Shown here one piece after another: positions 28,694 through 37,597 of a DNA stretch of 64,000 nucleotides. This DNA comes from UBA6623 sp965248235 (GTDB lineage Bacteria; Acidobacteriota; Terriglobia; Bryobacterales; UBA6623). Made by a program: the position numbers and the translations under genes. The stretch is taken from NCBI GenBank assembly GCA_965248235.1, contig CBDFIU010000004.1, forward strand, positions 1,488,001-1,552,000. Direction: 5' to 3'. Position 1 is the stretch's first letter. Each line of letters opens with the position of its first letter. The notes under the pieces were generated by a model. It was not told the DNA's origin. It did no database searches and saw only the letters and a program-made list of their open reading frames with translations.

Positions 28694-28710
28694 CTGCAAC
28701 TCAGTTGCAA
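28694..28710. promoter_or_regulatory. operator-like dyad, site 1
   Basis: CTGCAAC-TCA-GTTGCAA is a 7-3-7 inverted repeat about 65 bp upstream of the porin start. Its spacing and repetition suggest a binding site for a Fur-superfamily or similar dimeric repressor. The regulator's identity is inference. Confidence 0.5.
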
Positions 28711-28740
28711 CTAGAGGCTCTCCTACGAAGATACTGAAAC

Positions 28741-28757
28741 TTGCAACTCAGTGTCAA
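28741..28757. promoter_or_regulatory. operator-like dyad, site 2
   Basis: TTGCAAC-TCA-GTGTCAA, a second and slightly degenerate copy of the 7-3-7 repeat, 47 bp from site 1. Confidence 0.45.
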
Positions 28758-28870
28758 CTGGAAAACGCGTTTTTCGGGAAGTGTTTTCAACTTAGGGTAT
28801 TGTGTTCATAAATATAAGGTGTTACCCCCTAGATTCGGGCGCGAATCGGAGGTCACCGTCAGCATTCGAA

Positions 28871-28887
28871 ATGCAACTGAGTTGCTC
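28871..28887. promoter_or_regulatory. operator-like dyad, site 3
   Basis: ATGCAAC-TGA-GTTGCTC, a third copy in the same spacer. A weaker half-site (GTTGCAATTGACTTA) starts near 28925. The A+T-rich stretch at 28790-28835 between sites 2 and 3 could hold the promoter. Confidence 0.45.
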
Positions 28888-28990
28888 ATGCGGATATCCC
28901 CCGCGGAGCCAATCGCGCCCCCATAGTTGCAATTGACTTACCAACAGGCACCCGATTCTCGACCCCGCCGGCGTCCGGCCGAGAGCTGGT

Positions 28991-30169
28991 TCAAGATGCG
29001 TGGAAAGTTGGGTTCGTAAACAGGAGTGCAAGCCCGGCGGCCCATACTGGGGGCGGCGTGATCAAGCTGAGTACGATATGGGCGCCGGCGGGGAAATCGT
29101 AGAAGCTGCCGGGGTGAACGAAAACTCCCTGGTTTTCCAGCAGATCGAGAGCGCGGGCCTCGTCGCTTTGGACAGCGGGAATTCTCAGAACCGCATACCA
29201 GCCGCCCTCGGCCGCGAGGCGATCGCAGGGACGATCGGCATCCAGATAAGAATCGAGAAGGTCGCTGTTTTCGCGAATACGATCGAGGATCGAAGGACGA
29301 ATCACGTCCCCTTGCTCGATCAGCGTCGCGGCCGCGCACTGCACCGGCGTCGAGACCGAGAGATACGTATCGGCGATGACCTCGAGTCGATCGAGAGCCT
29401 CGGAAAGCAGATCGGGCGGACCGCCGGCGACAATCCAACCCAGCTTCATTTGCGGAAGAGCGGCGCTCTTCGACAACCCATTGAGCGTGAACGTGAGGCA
29501 AGCAGCGACGGTGACCGCGCTGGGAGCCGGTGACGCGTCGGTCGCCCAAGCAAAGTCAGCGAACACTTCGTCCACAACCAGCGCCAGGCCGTGCCGACGA
29601 CACAGATTCGCCACCCCGTCGAGCTGGTCGCGATCGAGGAGGCAGCCGACCGGGTTGTTCGGGCTGACAACGACCAGAACGCGGCTGCTCGCGGTGATCG
29701 CCTGCTCCAAGGCATCGAGGTCCAAGCGCCAACGACCCTCGTAGACGAGCGGGTAACGCACCAACCGAACGTCGTTGAGATCAGCCAGGAAGTCGAGCAG
29801 CGGGTATCCGGGGGCAGCCGTCAAAACCTCGTCGCCCGGATTGGTCAGCAGTCTGAAAAGCTGTGAGTAGGCTTCGCTGCTTCCCGTCGTCAGAGCGACG
29901 CGCTGGGGCGGCACGGAAATCCCTCGTCGCTCGTAATAGGCGGCGACCGCCTCGCGGGCCCCCGGCATGCCCAACGGCGCGGGCTGATATTGCAAGACGG
30001 CGGGCCGGCTGAGCGCCGCCCGGATTTCCGTCTCGGGGTAGTCGAAGCCGCGGCGCGTCGGATTCGACTCGGTCAAATCAATGACGGGCAACCCTTTTTC
30101 GCGCCGAGCGGCCAGTGCCGTTGCGAGACGGTTCGGTGACCGGTTCCAGTCTGTACGGCGGGAAAACAT
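28991..30169 (-). CDS. PLP-dependent aminotransferase, class I/II
   Basis: A 392-residue fold-type I aminotransferase. Motifs are the N-terminal LTESNPTRRGF, TTGSSEAYS for phosphate binding, VSPNNPVG with the substrate Asn, LVVDEVFADF with the Asp that contacts the pyridine nitrogen, and NGLSKSAALPQMKLGW with the Schiff-base lysine. Substrate specificity cannot be read from this; the ESNPT start is shared by several alanine/aspartate-type members. It is divergent from the FkbM methyltransferase gene. Confidence 0.9.
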   Translation of the reverse strand: MFSRRTDWNRSPNRLATALAARREKGLPVIDLTESNPTRRGFDYPETEIRAALSRPAVLQYQPAPLGMPGAREAVAAYYERRGISVPPQRVALTTGSSEAYSQLFRLLTNPGDEVLTAAPGYPLLDFLADLNDVRLVRYPLVYEGRWRLDLDALEQAITASSRVLVVVSPNNPVGCLLDRDQLDGVANLCRRHGLALVVDEVFADFAWATDASPAPSAVTVAACLTFTLNGLSKSAALPQMKLGWIVAGGPPDLLSEALDRLEVIADTYLSVSTPVQCAAATLIEQGDVIRPSILDRIRENSDLLDSYLDADRPCDRLAAEGGWYAVLRIPAVQSDEARALDLLENQGVFVHPGSFYDFPAGAHIVLSLITPPPVWAAGLALLFTNPTFHAS

Positions 30170-30287
30170 GAACGTTCATTACCTTCCGCTTGCGGGTCGG
30201 CTGCACGCGTCCGGTCCAACGAGGATATCTAGTAGCATTGGTAAAGGAGGGGCTGTGCGTCAATCCCCTGCTCCCGGAAAGTCTCTT

Positions 30288-31377
30288 GATGACCCGAACC
30301 CACGTCAGCTACGGCCTGCTGGTCGTCATGTTTCTCACCTTCGCCTTGGGCGAATTCGTCGATTTTCACGACATCTACGCCGTCCCTTTCCTGCTGGCGG
30401 CGATCGGCGCTCTGGTGGTCAATCGCGAGTGGAAGGGTTGGGCTGTCGCGGTCGTGTTCGTGTGCGTGGCGCTTTTCTGGTCACGGGGCGACCAACGCGG
30501 CTGCTCGACATGGTGGCGGGCCGGCTACGTGGTCGATAAGGTGACGGGCCGACAGCCCTACGTTGCATGGAACGACATCTGGTTCGCGGCGCTGGACCGC
30601 GGGCATTGCTTCTTCCCCGAGGGCGAGCACAGCGAATTACTCGAATCGCTCACCTTGCTCGGCGAGGAAGAGATCGAAGGCCACCCCTTTCAGCAATACC
30701 GCACTCAACTCGGAGACTTTTGGATCGGCGAAGAAGACGGCCGTGAGTCGCTCGCTTGGCTGATTTGGGAAATCGACATCGACCAAACCTACCAGGGAAA
30801 CGAAGAATCGATCCAACCGGGTGATACCGTTATCGACGCCGGCGCCCACATCGGCGTGTTTTCGCGCTGGGCTCTAAAGCGCGGCGCGGCGCGCGTGATC
30901 TCGATTGAGCCCAACCCCGACAACATTCTCAGCTTAGAGCGCAATCTCGCCCCCGAGATCGCCGAAGGTAAGGTCACGATCGTCAAAGCCGGAGTTTGGA
31001 ACGAAGAGTCCGAACTGGAATTGAGCCTCCACGACCACATCACCAGCCGCCCCACGCTGTTTCACATGGAAGGGATCTCCCATTCCATCACGGTCCCGGT
31101 GCGCCCGCTTGACAGCATCATCGAGGAGTTGGGAATCGAGCGCGTCGATTTCATCAAGATGGATATTGAGGGCGCCGAACGCCAAGCGCTGGCCGGCGGC
31201 GCGGCGACGATCCGTCGTTTTCGCCCCCGCATGGCCGTTTGCACCTACCACATGGCCGACGATCCGGTGGCCATTCCCGAAGTGGCGCTGGGACTACACG
31301 CCGATTACAGGATTCACGCCAAGGAAATGGACGTGAACTGGAAAGACACCCGCCCGAAAGTGCTGTTCTTCAATTAA
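30288..31377 (+). CDS. FkbM-family methyltransferase with N-terminal membrane segments
   Basis: About 362 residues. Two or three hydrophobic segments in the first 70 residues (YGLLVVMFLTFALGEFV, VPFLLAAIGALVV, WAVAVVFVCVALFW) anchor a SAM-dependent methyltransferase domain with motif I VIDAGAHIGVFSRWA, ISIEPNPDN and VDFIKMDIEGAE. These enzymes usually O-methylate sugars, glycolipids or polyketides. ATG 30288 starts the first hydrophobic helix; the frame is open upstream, but that stretch has no clear start signal. Confidence 0.82.
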
Positions 31378-31406
31378 GCGCCGCGGCGGTCAACCAGCCC
31401 CCCGCC

Positions 31407-34400
31407 CTACCATGTGTCAATGCAAGGCCGCTTCTTCCCCTTGCGCGGCTCCGGCGCCGGTACCGATGTCAACGCGTTCATGATCCAGCGCCGTGACTCG
31501 GCGGGGTCAATCACGTCGTCAAACTCGAAATAGGACGCCATACTGATCGCCTTGCCCTTCTCGTACATCTCGGCGACCAACTTGTCGTAGAGGGCTTTGC
31601 GTTCGTCGGGATCTTCCAGCTCGGCCAACTGCTTGCGGTAACCCAGTTTGACGGCGCCTTCGAGCCCCATGCCCCCGAACTCGCCCGTCGGCCACGACAC
31701 CACAAACAACGGAGCCTTGAAGCTGCCGCCCGCCATCGCTTGCGCTCCAAGCCCGTAGCCCTTCCGCAGGACGATCGTGAAAAACGGGACCGTGACGCTC
31801 GCGGCGGTGACGTACATTCGGCAAGCATGACGCACCAACGCGGTCTTCTCCACCTCGGGCCCGACCATATTCCCCGGCGTGTCGCACAACATCAGGATGG
31901 GAATGTCGAAGGCATCGCAGAGCTGCATGAAACGCGTTGATTTATCCGCCGCGTCGGCGTCGATGGCGCCGCCCAGGTGATTCGGATTGTTCGCGATGAT
32001 GCCGATCGGGCGACCCTCGACCCGCGCGAAGGCCGTCACGACCCCCACGCCGAAATGACGGCGGATTTCCAGCACCGAATCTTTGTCCGCGAGGGTTTCC
32101 ATGACCTGCCGAATGTCGTAAACCCGCAGTCGATTCTCCGGAACGATGTCGCGCAGCAAGCGTTGGTCGGCGCATTTCCACTCTTCCAGCGAACCCTGAA
32201 AGTAGGAAAGGTACTTCTTGGCCGCTTCGACCGCCTCGGCTTCGTCGGCGACGGGAATATCCACCACGCCGTTGGGGACCTGAACGTCCATTGGCCCCAC
32301 TTCCTCGGGCGTGAAGACTCCCAGCCCGCCGCCCTCGATCATTGCCGGACCACCCATCCCGATGTTCGATCCTTCGGTGGCGATGATGACGTCGCAACAG
32401 CCGAGAATGACCGCGTTTCCGGCAAAACAACGTCCGTTTGTGATGCCCACCATCGGCACCAGGCCGCTGAGCTTGCCCCAAAGATAGAACGCGGGCACAT
32501 CCAAGCCGGCGGGCGACGACCATTCGGTATCGCCCGGGCGTCCACCGCCGCCTTCGGCGAAAAAGACCACCGGGAGTTGCCATTTCTCGGCCAAGTCGAA
32601 CATCCGGTCTTTCTTGTAATGGTTCTTGAAGCCCTGCGTGCCGGCCATCACCATGTAGTCGTAGGACATCACGATGCAGCGCGCCCGGTCGTGACCGAAC
32701 TGATCGCCGTTCACGCGGCCGAAGCCGGCGACCATGCCGTCGGCCGGGGCGTTTTTCATCAAGTCATCGAGCGAACGACGCTGCCGCTGCGCGGCGAGCA
32801 CCAGCGCCCCGTACTCGACGAAAGAGTCGGGGTCGCACAAATCGGCTACGTTTTCGCGTGCCGTACGATGCCCCCTGTCGCGGCGTTTGGCGATCGCCTC
32901 GGAGCGTGCCGCGTCAAGCCCAATCTCGTGGCGCTCGATATTCTCCGCCAGGTCGGCCCGAATGTGATCCAAATCGCGCTGTTCGACGTCATCGGCATCA
33001 GGGACTTTCACTTCTCCCTCCTCAATGAAAATAAGCGGGTGGCCTTCATAAACCGAATCCCCCACCGTGACCGCGATCCGCCGCACGATGCCGCCCCGAT
33101 CCGCCGCGATAACGTGCTCCATCTTCATGGATTCCATAATCAACAGCGGACGACCCTCGTGAACCGCATCGCCCTCGGCGACCTCGATATCGACGATCGT
33201 CCCCTGCATCGGCGCCGCGGTCGGCGTCGCTCTTTCCGGACCCTCGATGCCGAAATCCGACGGCGTCGCCGCCGAACCAACAACACCGCCGGCGCCGGGC
33301 CGATGCCCGACCGATCGGCCGTAATCAAGCACGGCCAACGGGTCGGAAGCGTCCACCCGAGCTCCCGCGGTCGCGGGGTCCGCGCCCGGCCCGGGGGACT
33401 CCGAACCACTCGCTGGATCGTCGGTCGCCAGATCCCCGATGTGGTCTTCGATAAAGCGCGTGTACCAGTGGCCGGCCCGAAATTCGGGATGATCCAAGAC
33501 GCTTTGCAGGAACTCAACGTTCGTCGCGACGCCCTCGATCTTGAACCGTCCCAAAGCCTCGCGGGTTCGGTCGATAACGCCCTCGAGCCCGTCCGACTTC
33601 CGGTGAACGACGAGTTTCGCCAACAGGGAATCGAAGCGCGGATTGGTGCTGTATCCCGCGTAGCCGTACGAGTCGGTGCGAATCCCCTCGCCCCGAGGCG
33701 GCTTGAAGGCAGTGAGCGTTCCGCCCGAAGGCCGCGCGGCGCCGTCGGCGCCCATTCGCTCCATGTTGACTCGCACTTGGAGGGCGTGGCTGCCGGGTTT
33801 CACCGCCGACTCGATTCCCAACTCGTCGAGCGAGCTGCCGCCGGCCAGCCTCAACTGCAATTGCACAAGGTCCACGCCGGTGACCTCCTCGGTCACCGTA
33901 TGTTCCACCTGCAAACGAGCATTGGCTTCGATGAACGAAAAGGCCGACTCGCCGCCCCCTCCCGCGGCCCTGTCAACGAGAAACTCAAAGGTCCCGAGGT
34001 TTTGATAGCGCGCCTGTTCGGCCAGCCGCACGGCCGCTCCGCACAGCTCTTCGCGCATCGCTTCAGCCAGCCCGGGCGCCGGAGCGATCTCGACGAGTTT
34101 CTGATGTCTTCTTTGAATGCTGCATTCGCGCTCGCCCAAGTGGATGACCGCCCCCGACCCGTCCCCCACGATCTGCACTTCAATATGGCGTGCCTCGCGG
34201 ACCAGTCGCTCCACGTAAACGTCTCCGACGCCAAAAGCCTTTACGGCTTCCGAACGGCTACGCTCATAGGCCGACTCGATCTCCTCGACCCTCGCTACGG
34301 CACGCATGCCGCGGCCGCCCCCGCCCACCAACGCTTTGATCATCATCGGCGTGCCGCCGAGCGACTCGAAAAACTCGCGGGCTTCGTCGAGGCTCGTCGC

Positions 34401-34808
34401 CCCCGAAGTGCCGGGCAACACGGGAACCAGGCAACTCTCGGCCATCGCGCGCGCCCGCGCTTTGTCGCCGAAAAGCTCGAGCGTCTCGGGCCGCGGCCCA
34501 ACAAACGTGAGCCCCTGCTCGCCGCAGCGGCGGGCGAACTCCGCGCTTTCACTCAGAAATCCGTACCCCGGGTGGACAGCGTCGCAACCGGCGTCTTGGG
34601 CGGCGGCGATCAGTTGGTCGATGTCGAGATACGCCCGCGCCCCCTGCCCCACGAGAGCAACGGCCTGATCGGCCTTGCGAGTGTGCAGCGACGACTCGTC
34701 GTCCTCGGAATAGACCGCCACCGCCCGCACGCCCAGTTCAGTCGCCGCGCGGATAACGCGGACCGCGATTTCACCGCGATTGGCGATGAGGAGACTCCGC
34801 AAGCCCAT
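31407..34808 (-). CDS. single-chain acyl-CoA carboxylase (biotin carboxylase, BCCP and carboxyltransferase)
   Basis: About 1,133 residues carrying a whole biotin-dependent carboxylase. Biotin carboxylase is at about 1-450 (LIANRGEIAVRVIRA; ATP-grasp loop GGGGRGMRAV). The biotinyl domain follows with IMESMKMEHVIAA, the lysine being the biotin site. The carboxyltransferase has VFFAEGGGGRPGD and MLCDTPGNMVGPEVEK. The set is usually split over two to four genes; single-chain forms resemble the bacterial long-chain acyl-CoA carboxylases. The substrate (acetyl-, propionyl- or longer acyl-CoA) is not determined. The start at 34808 begins the conserved domain and is preceded by TAAGAT seven bases upstream. 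Confidence 0.93.
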   Translation of the reverse strand: MGLRSLLIANRGEIAVRVIRAATELGVRAVAVYSEDDESSLHTRKADQAVALVGQGARAYLDIDQLIAAAQDAGCDAVHPGYGFLSESAEFARRCGEQGLTFVGPRPETLELFGDKARARAMAESCLVPVLPGTSGATSLDEAREFFESLGGTPMMIKALVGGGGRGMRAVARVEEIESAYERSRSEAVKAFGVGDVYVERLVREARHIEVQIVGDGSGAVIHLGERECSIQRRHQKLVEIAPAPGLAEAMREELCGAAVRLAEQARYQNLGTFEFLVDRAAGGGGESAFSFIEANARLQVEHTVTEEVTGVDLVQLQLRLAGGSSLDELGIESAVKPGSHALQVRVNMERMGADGAARPSGGTLTAFKPPRGEGIRTDSYGYAGYSTNPRFDSLLAKLVVHRKSDGLEGVIDRTREALGRFKIEGVATNVEFLQSVLDHPEFRAGHWYTRFIEDHIGDLATDDPASGSESPGPGADPATAGARVDASDPLAVLDYGRSVGHRPGAGGVVGSAATPSDFGIEGPERATPTAAPMQGTIVDIEVAEGDAVHEGRPLLIMESMKMEHVIAADRGGIVRRIAVTVGDSVYEGHPLIFIEEGEVKVPDADDVEQRDLDHIRADLAENIERHEIGLDAARSEAIAKRRDRGHRTARENVADLCDPDSFVEYGALVLAAQRQRRSLDDLMKNAPADGMVAGFGRVNGDQFGHDRARCIVMSYDYMVMAGTQGFKNHYKKDRMFDLAEKWQLPVVFFAEGGGGRPGDTEWSSPAGLDVPAFYLWGKLSGLVPMVGITNGRCFAGNAVILGCCDVIIATEGSNIGMGGPAMIEGGGLGVFTPEEVGPMDVQVPNGVVDIPVADEAEAVEAAKKYLSYFQGSLEEWKCADQRLLRDIVPENRLRVYDIRQVMETLADKDSVLEIRRHFGVGVVTAFARVEGRPIGIIANNPNHLGGAIDADAADKSTRFMQLCDAFDIPILMLCDTPGNMVGPEVEKTALVRHACRMYVTAASVTVPFFTIVLRKGYGLGAQAMAGGSFKAPLFVVSWPTGEFGGMGLEGAVKLGYRKQLAELEDPDERKALYDKLVAEMYEKGKAISMASYFEFDDVIDPAESRRWIMNALTSVPAPEPRKGKKRPCIDTW

Positions 34809-34815
34809 AGAGGCA

Positions 34816-34821
34816 ATCTTA
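34816..34821 (-). promoter_or_regulatory. -10-like hexamer for a leaderless carboxylase transcript
   Basis: TAAGAT on the minus strand ends seven bases before the carboxylase ATG, and no Shine-Dalgarno is visible between them. Confidence 0.4.
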
Positions 34822-34831
34822 CCGTGCCCGA

Positions 34832-34851
34832 GTGGGGCAGGTCTCCAGGCC
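34832..34851. repeat. 20-bp intergenic repeat GTGGGGCAGGTCTCCAGGCC
   Basis: An exact inverted copy is at 44015-44034 and a 17/20 copy is at 24558-24577. All three are intergenic. Confidence 0.55.
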
Positions 34852-34980
34852 TGCCCGGCAACCCGTCCTCTCAATCTCCCTCTCCGCTAACGGCCCGAGG
34901 CAACCTGGCCGGCGTGCAAACCGTCTTTCGTTCGTGAGCCGTCCAATCACGCCCGGCTGCTATGCTCCGAAGATAAGCCC

Positions 34981-35799
34981 GTGGAGAAGTTGTTGTTGAA
35001 AATCGCCTCGGTTCCGCTGTTGATCATCGCCCTGCCCGCGTGTACGCCCGCGCCCGCGGGATCGGAGTTTTGGGTCCAGGCTCACCGACAATTCGAAAAA
35101 GGAGATTACGCCGACACGCTGGCGTACCTGACAGATCTTCTCTCCCGCGATACCCCTTATGCCGAACGCGCGTCGGCTTGGAAGGTCACGATTCTAGGCG
35201 CGATGACCCGCGCCGCGATGGAGTGGGAGGAGTCGTGTTCCGAGGGCATTTATTTCGTGCCGCGGTGGGAATCGAAAAACTACAAAATCTGCGTATCACA
35301 ATACCGCCGGCAGACCAAGACGCGGCTTCTGGCCTTTCTCGACGCCGTGACGGAATTCGAGCAGAAGACCGAGGCGTCGGAAACCGTTGATCTCGGCTTT
35401 CCCCTACCCCATGCCGGTACGTCTAAATCGCCGATCCTTCGCCGCATCAAGGTGGGTAACATGGCGGGTGAGGACGTCCTCGAAGCGGCCGCCGCGAGAA
35501 CGTTGGATCGCCATTTCATTCTTCAGACCATGGACGCCGCCGGCATCGAGGAGCCGGCCGACGCCGGAACTCGCTTCGAATCCCTTCCCGTCACGGTCGA
35601 TAAGTCCCGTTTTCTGCTAGGCGTCGCGAATACGCTGCAACAGGCCGCCGCCGCTCTCGAACCGGGCCGCCTCGACGACCCCGCTCGGCGCAAAATGGTT
35701 CTCGAGCGAACCCGCGAGTGCCTGCAACCGGCCCTCAACGGCGAAGACCAAGCGACCAAGGCCGCGGCCCGCGCCTTGGCGCGCAAGGTGCGGGGGTAG
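34981..35799 (+). CDS. putative lipoprotein of unknown function
   Basis: A 272-residue protein from a GTG start. The signal peptide MEKLLLKIASVPLLIIALPAC ends in a lipobox-like LPAC, so it is probably lipidated and envelope-anchored. The mature part starts with a TPR-like helical pair (FWVQAHRQFEKGDYADTLAY) and is helical throughout. No family is recognised. It is divergent from the carboxylase. Confidence 0.65.
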   Translation: MEKLLLKIASVPLLIIALPACTPAPAGSEFWVQAHRQFEKGDYADTLAYLTDLLSRDTPYAERASAWKVTILGAMTRAAMEWEESCSEGIYFVPRWESKNYKICVSQYRRQTKTRLLAFLDAVTEFEQKTEASETVDLGFPLPHAGTSKSPILRRIKVGNMAGEDVLEAAAARTLDRHFILQTMDAAGIEEPADAGTRFESLPVTVDKSRFLLGVANTLQQAAAALEPGRLDDPARRKMVLERTRECLQPALNGEDQATKAAARALARKVRG

Positions 35800-35880
35800 G
35801 CCGGCGCTCAAGCCCCGCCATTAAAGCATTCCGCGGCTTCGTTCGATCGATTGCATATCCCCCTTTTCCGTTCACGATGG

Positions 35881-35886
35881 GATAAT
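35881..35886 (+). promoter_or_regulatory. -10-like GATAAT for a leaderless transcript
   Basis: GATAAT ends seven bases before the ATG of the nucleotide-sugar dehydrogenase, again without an intervening Shine-Dalgarno. Confidence 0.4.
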
Positions 35887-35893
35887 TAGAACA

Positions 35894-37228
35894 ATGGGAA
35901 CCGCACTCGAAGCGCCCGCTCCGATCGACCCGGCCGCTGTCTTAGCCGAAAAGATTAGCTCGCGTACCGCTCGCGCCGGTGTCATCGGGCTGGGATACGT
36001 CGGGCTGCCGCTCGCCGTCGAACTCTGCCGCGCCGGCTATGCCGTCACCGGCGTCGATCGGGATGACGTCAAGGTCGCGCAACTGCGGGCCGGGCGATGT
36101 TCGATTCCCGACGTGGAGGCCGAGGCCTTTGCAAAGTGGGTCGGCTCCGAGAATGCCTCGATCACCGGATCGTTCGCCGCGCTCGCCAAGTGCGACACGG
36201 TCAGCATCAGCGTCCCGACCCCGTTGCGCAAAACGCGTGATCCCGACCTGAGCCACGTCCTGGCGGCGGTCGATCAACTCGCCGAGCGGCTGCGCCCCGG
36301 CATGCTGGTCATCTTGGAATCGACAACCTACCCGGGAACCACCGAGGAAGCCATCTTGCCCGTGCTCGATCGCTCGGGGCTCAAGGCGGGCCGTGACTTC
36401 TTCCTCTGCTTTTCACCCGAACGTGTCGACCCGGGCAACGCCAAATACAAGACCCGCAACATCCCCAAGGTGATCGGCGGCGTCACCCCGACCTGCACCG
36501 AGATGGGGCGGCTCTTCTACTCCCAAGTGATGGACCAAGTCGTGGCGGTCAGCTCCACCCGCGTGGCCGAGATGGTCAAGCTGATGGAAAACACCTTCCG
36601 CATGATCAACATCGGCCTGGCGAACGAAATGGCGCTGATGTGCGACCACATGAATATCGACGTCTGGGAAGTGATCGAAGCCGCCGCGACGAAACCCTTC
36701 GGCTTCATGCCGTTTTATCCCGGCCCGGGGTTGGGCGGGCATTGCATCCCGGTTGACCCGATTTACCTTTCCTGGAAGACGAAGCAGACCGGGCACGAGG
36801 CTCGGCTGATCGAGTTGGCGGCGCAGATCAACAGCCAGATGCCGCGCTTTGTAGCCGACAAGGTACAGGCCGCGCTCAACGATTGCTCGAAGCCGGTGAA
36901 GGGCTCCCGCATCCACATCGTCGGCGTGGCCTATAAGCGCGATGTTTCCGACACGCGCGAGTCCCCGGCGCTCGACATCATCAAGTTGATCGAGGACCGC
37001 GGGGGAATCATCAGCTACACCGACCCGTTTGTCCCAAGCCTTGAGATCGACGGCCGGGTACGCGAGTCCGCGGACCTGCTCGAGGCCGCCGCGGCGTGCG
37101 ATTGCGCCGTGATCGTCGCCGACCATTCCGAGCTCGACTATGGCGGTCTGCTCGAAGCCTGCCCCAGGCTGGTCGACACGCGTAACCGCTACCCGGGCAA
37201 CGCCGACGAAAAGATCGTGCGTTTGTAA
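35894..37228 (+). CDS. UDP-N-acetylhexosamine-type dehydrogenase
   Basis: A 444-residue UDP-glucose/GDP-mannose dehydrogenase-family enzyme, closest in layout to WbpA/UDP-N-acetyl-glucosamine 6-dehydrogenase. The N-terminal NAD-binding fingerprint VIGLGYVGLPLA, the central dimer helix region (ENTFRMINIGLANEMALM) and the catalytic-cysteine loop GPGLGGHCIPVDPIYL are all present. It oxidises C6 of a UDP-sugar to the uronic acid used in surface polysaccharides. It fits functionally with the glycosyltransferases and Wzm/Wzt exporter elsewhere in the window but is not in their operon. Confidence 0.92.
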   Translation: MGTALEAPAPIDPAAVLAEKISSRTARAGVIGLGYVGLPLAVELCRAGYAVTGVDRDDVKVAQLRAGRCSIPDVEAEAFAKWVGSENASITGSFAALAKCDTVSISVPTPLRKTRDPDLSHVLAAVDQLAERLRPGMLVILESTTYPGTTEEAILPVLDRSGLKAGRDFFLCFSPERVDPGNAKYKTRNIPKVIGGVTPTCTEMGRLFYSQVMDQVVAVSSTRVAEMVKLMENTFRMINIGLANEMALMCDHMNIDVWEVIEAAATKPFGFMPFYPGPGLGGHCIPVDPIYLSWKTKQTGHEARLIELAAQINSQMPRFVADKVQAALNDCSKPVKGSRIHIVGVAYKRDVSDTRESPALDIIKLIEDRGGIISYTDPFVPSLEIDGRVRESADLLEAAAACDCAVIVADHSELDYGGLLEACPRLVDTRNRYPGNADEKIVRL

Positions 37229-37356
37229 CAGGGCCCGAGGACGCGACCGGAAACAATCAATCCGTCGATTTGGATCGGTGCGCGTGTTGCCGCCACAGGC
37301 CGCATCAGCCGCTCAGGCCGCGGCTCGCGGACCGTTTCGTTACCCGTCGAACGAGT

Positions 37357-37365
37357 TGATATAAT
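37357..37365 (+). promoter_or_regulatory. extended -10 promoter element for tRNA-Lys
   Basis: TGATATAAT, an extended -10 (TGn plus perfect TATAAT), lies 60 bp before the tRNA. The -35 region is weak, as is common with extended -10 promoters. Confidence 0.55.
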
Positions 37366-37425
37366 GACATCTCGTCTGAAGGAGGGAGCTACCACAACCC
37401 CCTTCCAGACACCCCCGCATAGGCT

Positions 37426-37501
37426 GGGCGCGTAGCTCAATTGGCAGAGCAAGTGACTCTTAATCACTAGGTTGAAGGTTCGATTCCTTCCGCGCTCACC
37501 A
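37426..37501 (+). tRNA. tRNA-Lys (anticodon CTT), CCA encoded
   Basis: A full cloverleaf. The acceptor stem GGGCGCG pairs with CGCGCTC (one G-T). The D arm is AGCTCAATTGGCAGAGC, the anticodon stem AGTGA/TCACT encloses loop CTCTTAA with CTT at 34-36, and the T arm is GGTTCGATTCC. The 3' end ACCA is encoded. Confidence 0.97.
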
Positions 37502-37597
37502 CTTATTAAATACCTTAAATTTCAAGAATAGGCCGATCGCCGCCGATGTTCTCTAAACTGAACGCACCGCTCCGCGCTCCCGGCTCGATTCGTCTCC

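Noticed and set aside
31977..34937. A 986-codon open frame on the plus strand opposite the acyl-CoA carboxylase
   Set aside because: It is an antisense shadow of a high-GC gene: its protein has no family resemblance and the minus-strand frame is a perfect carboxylase.
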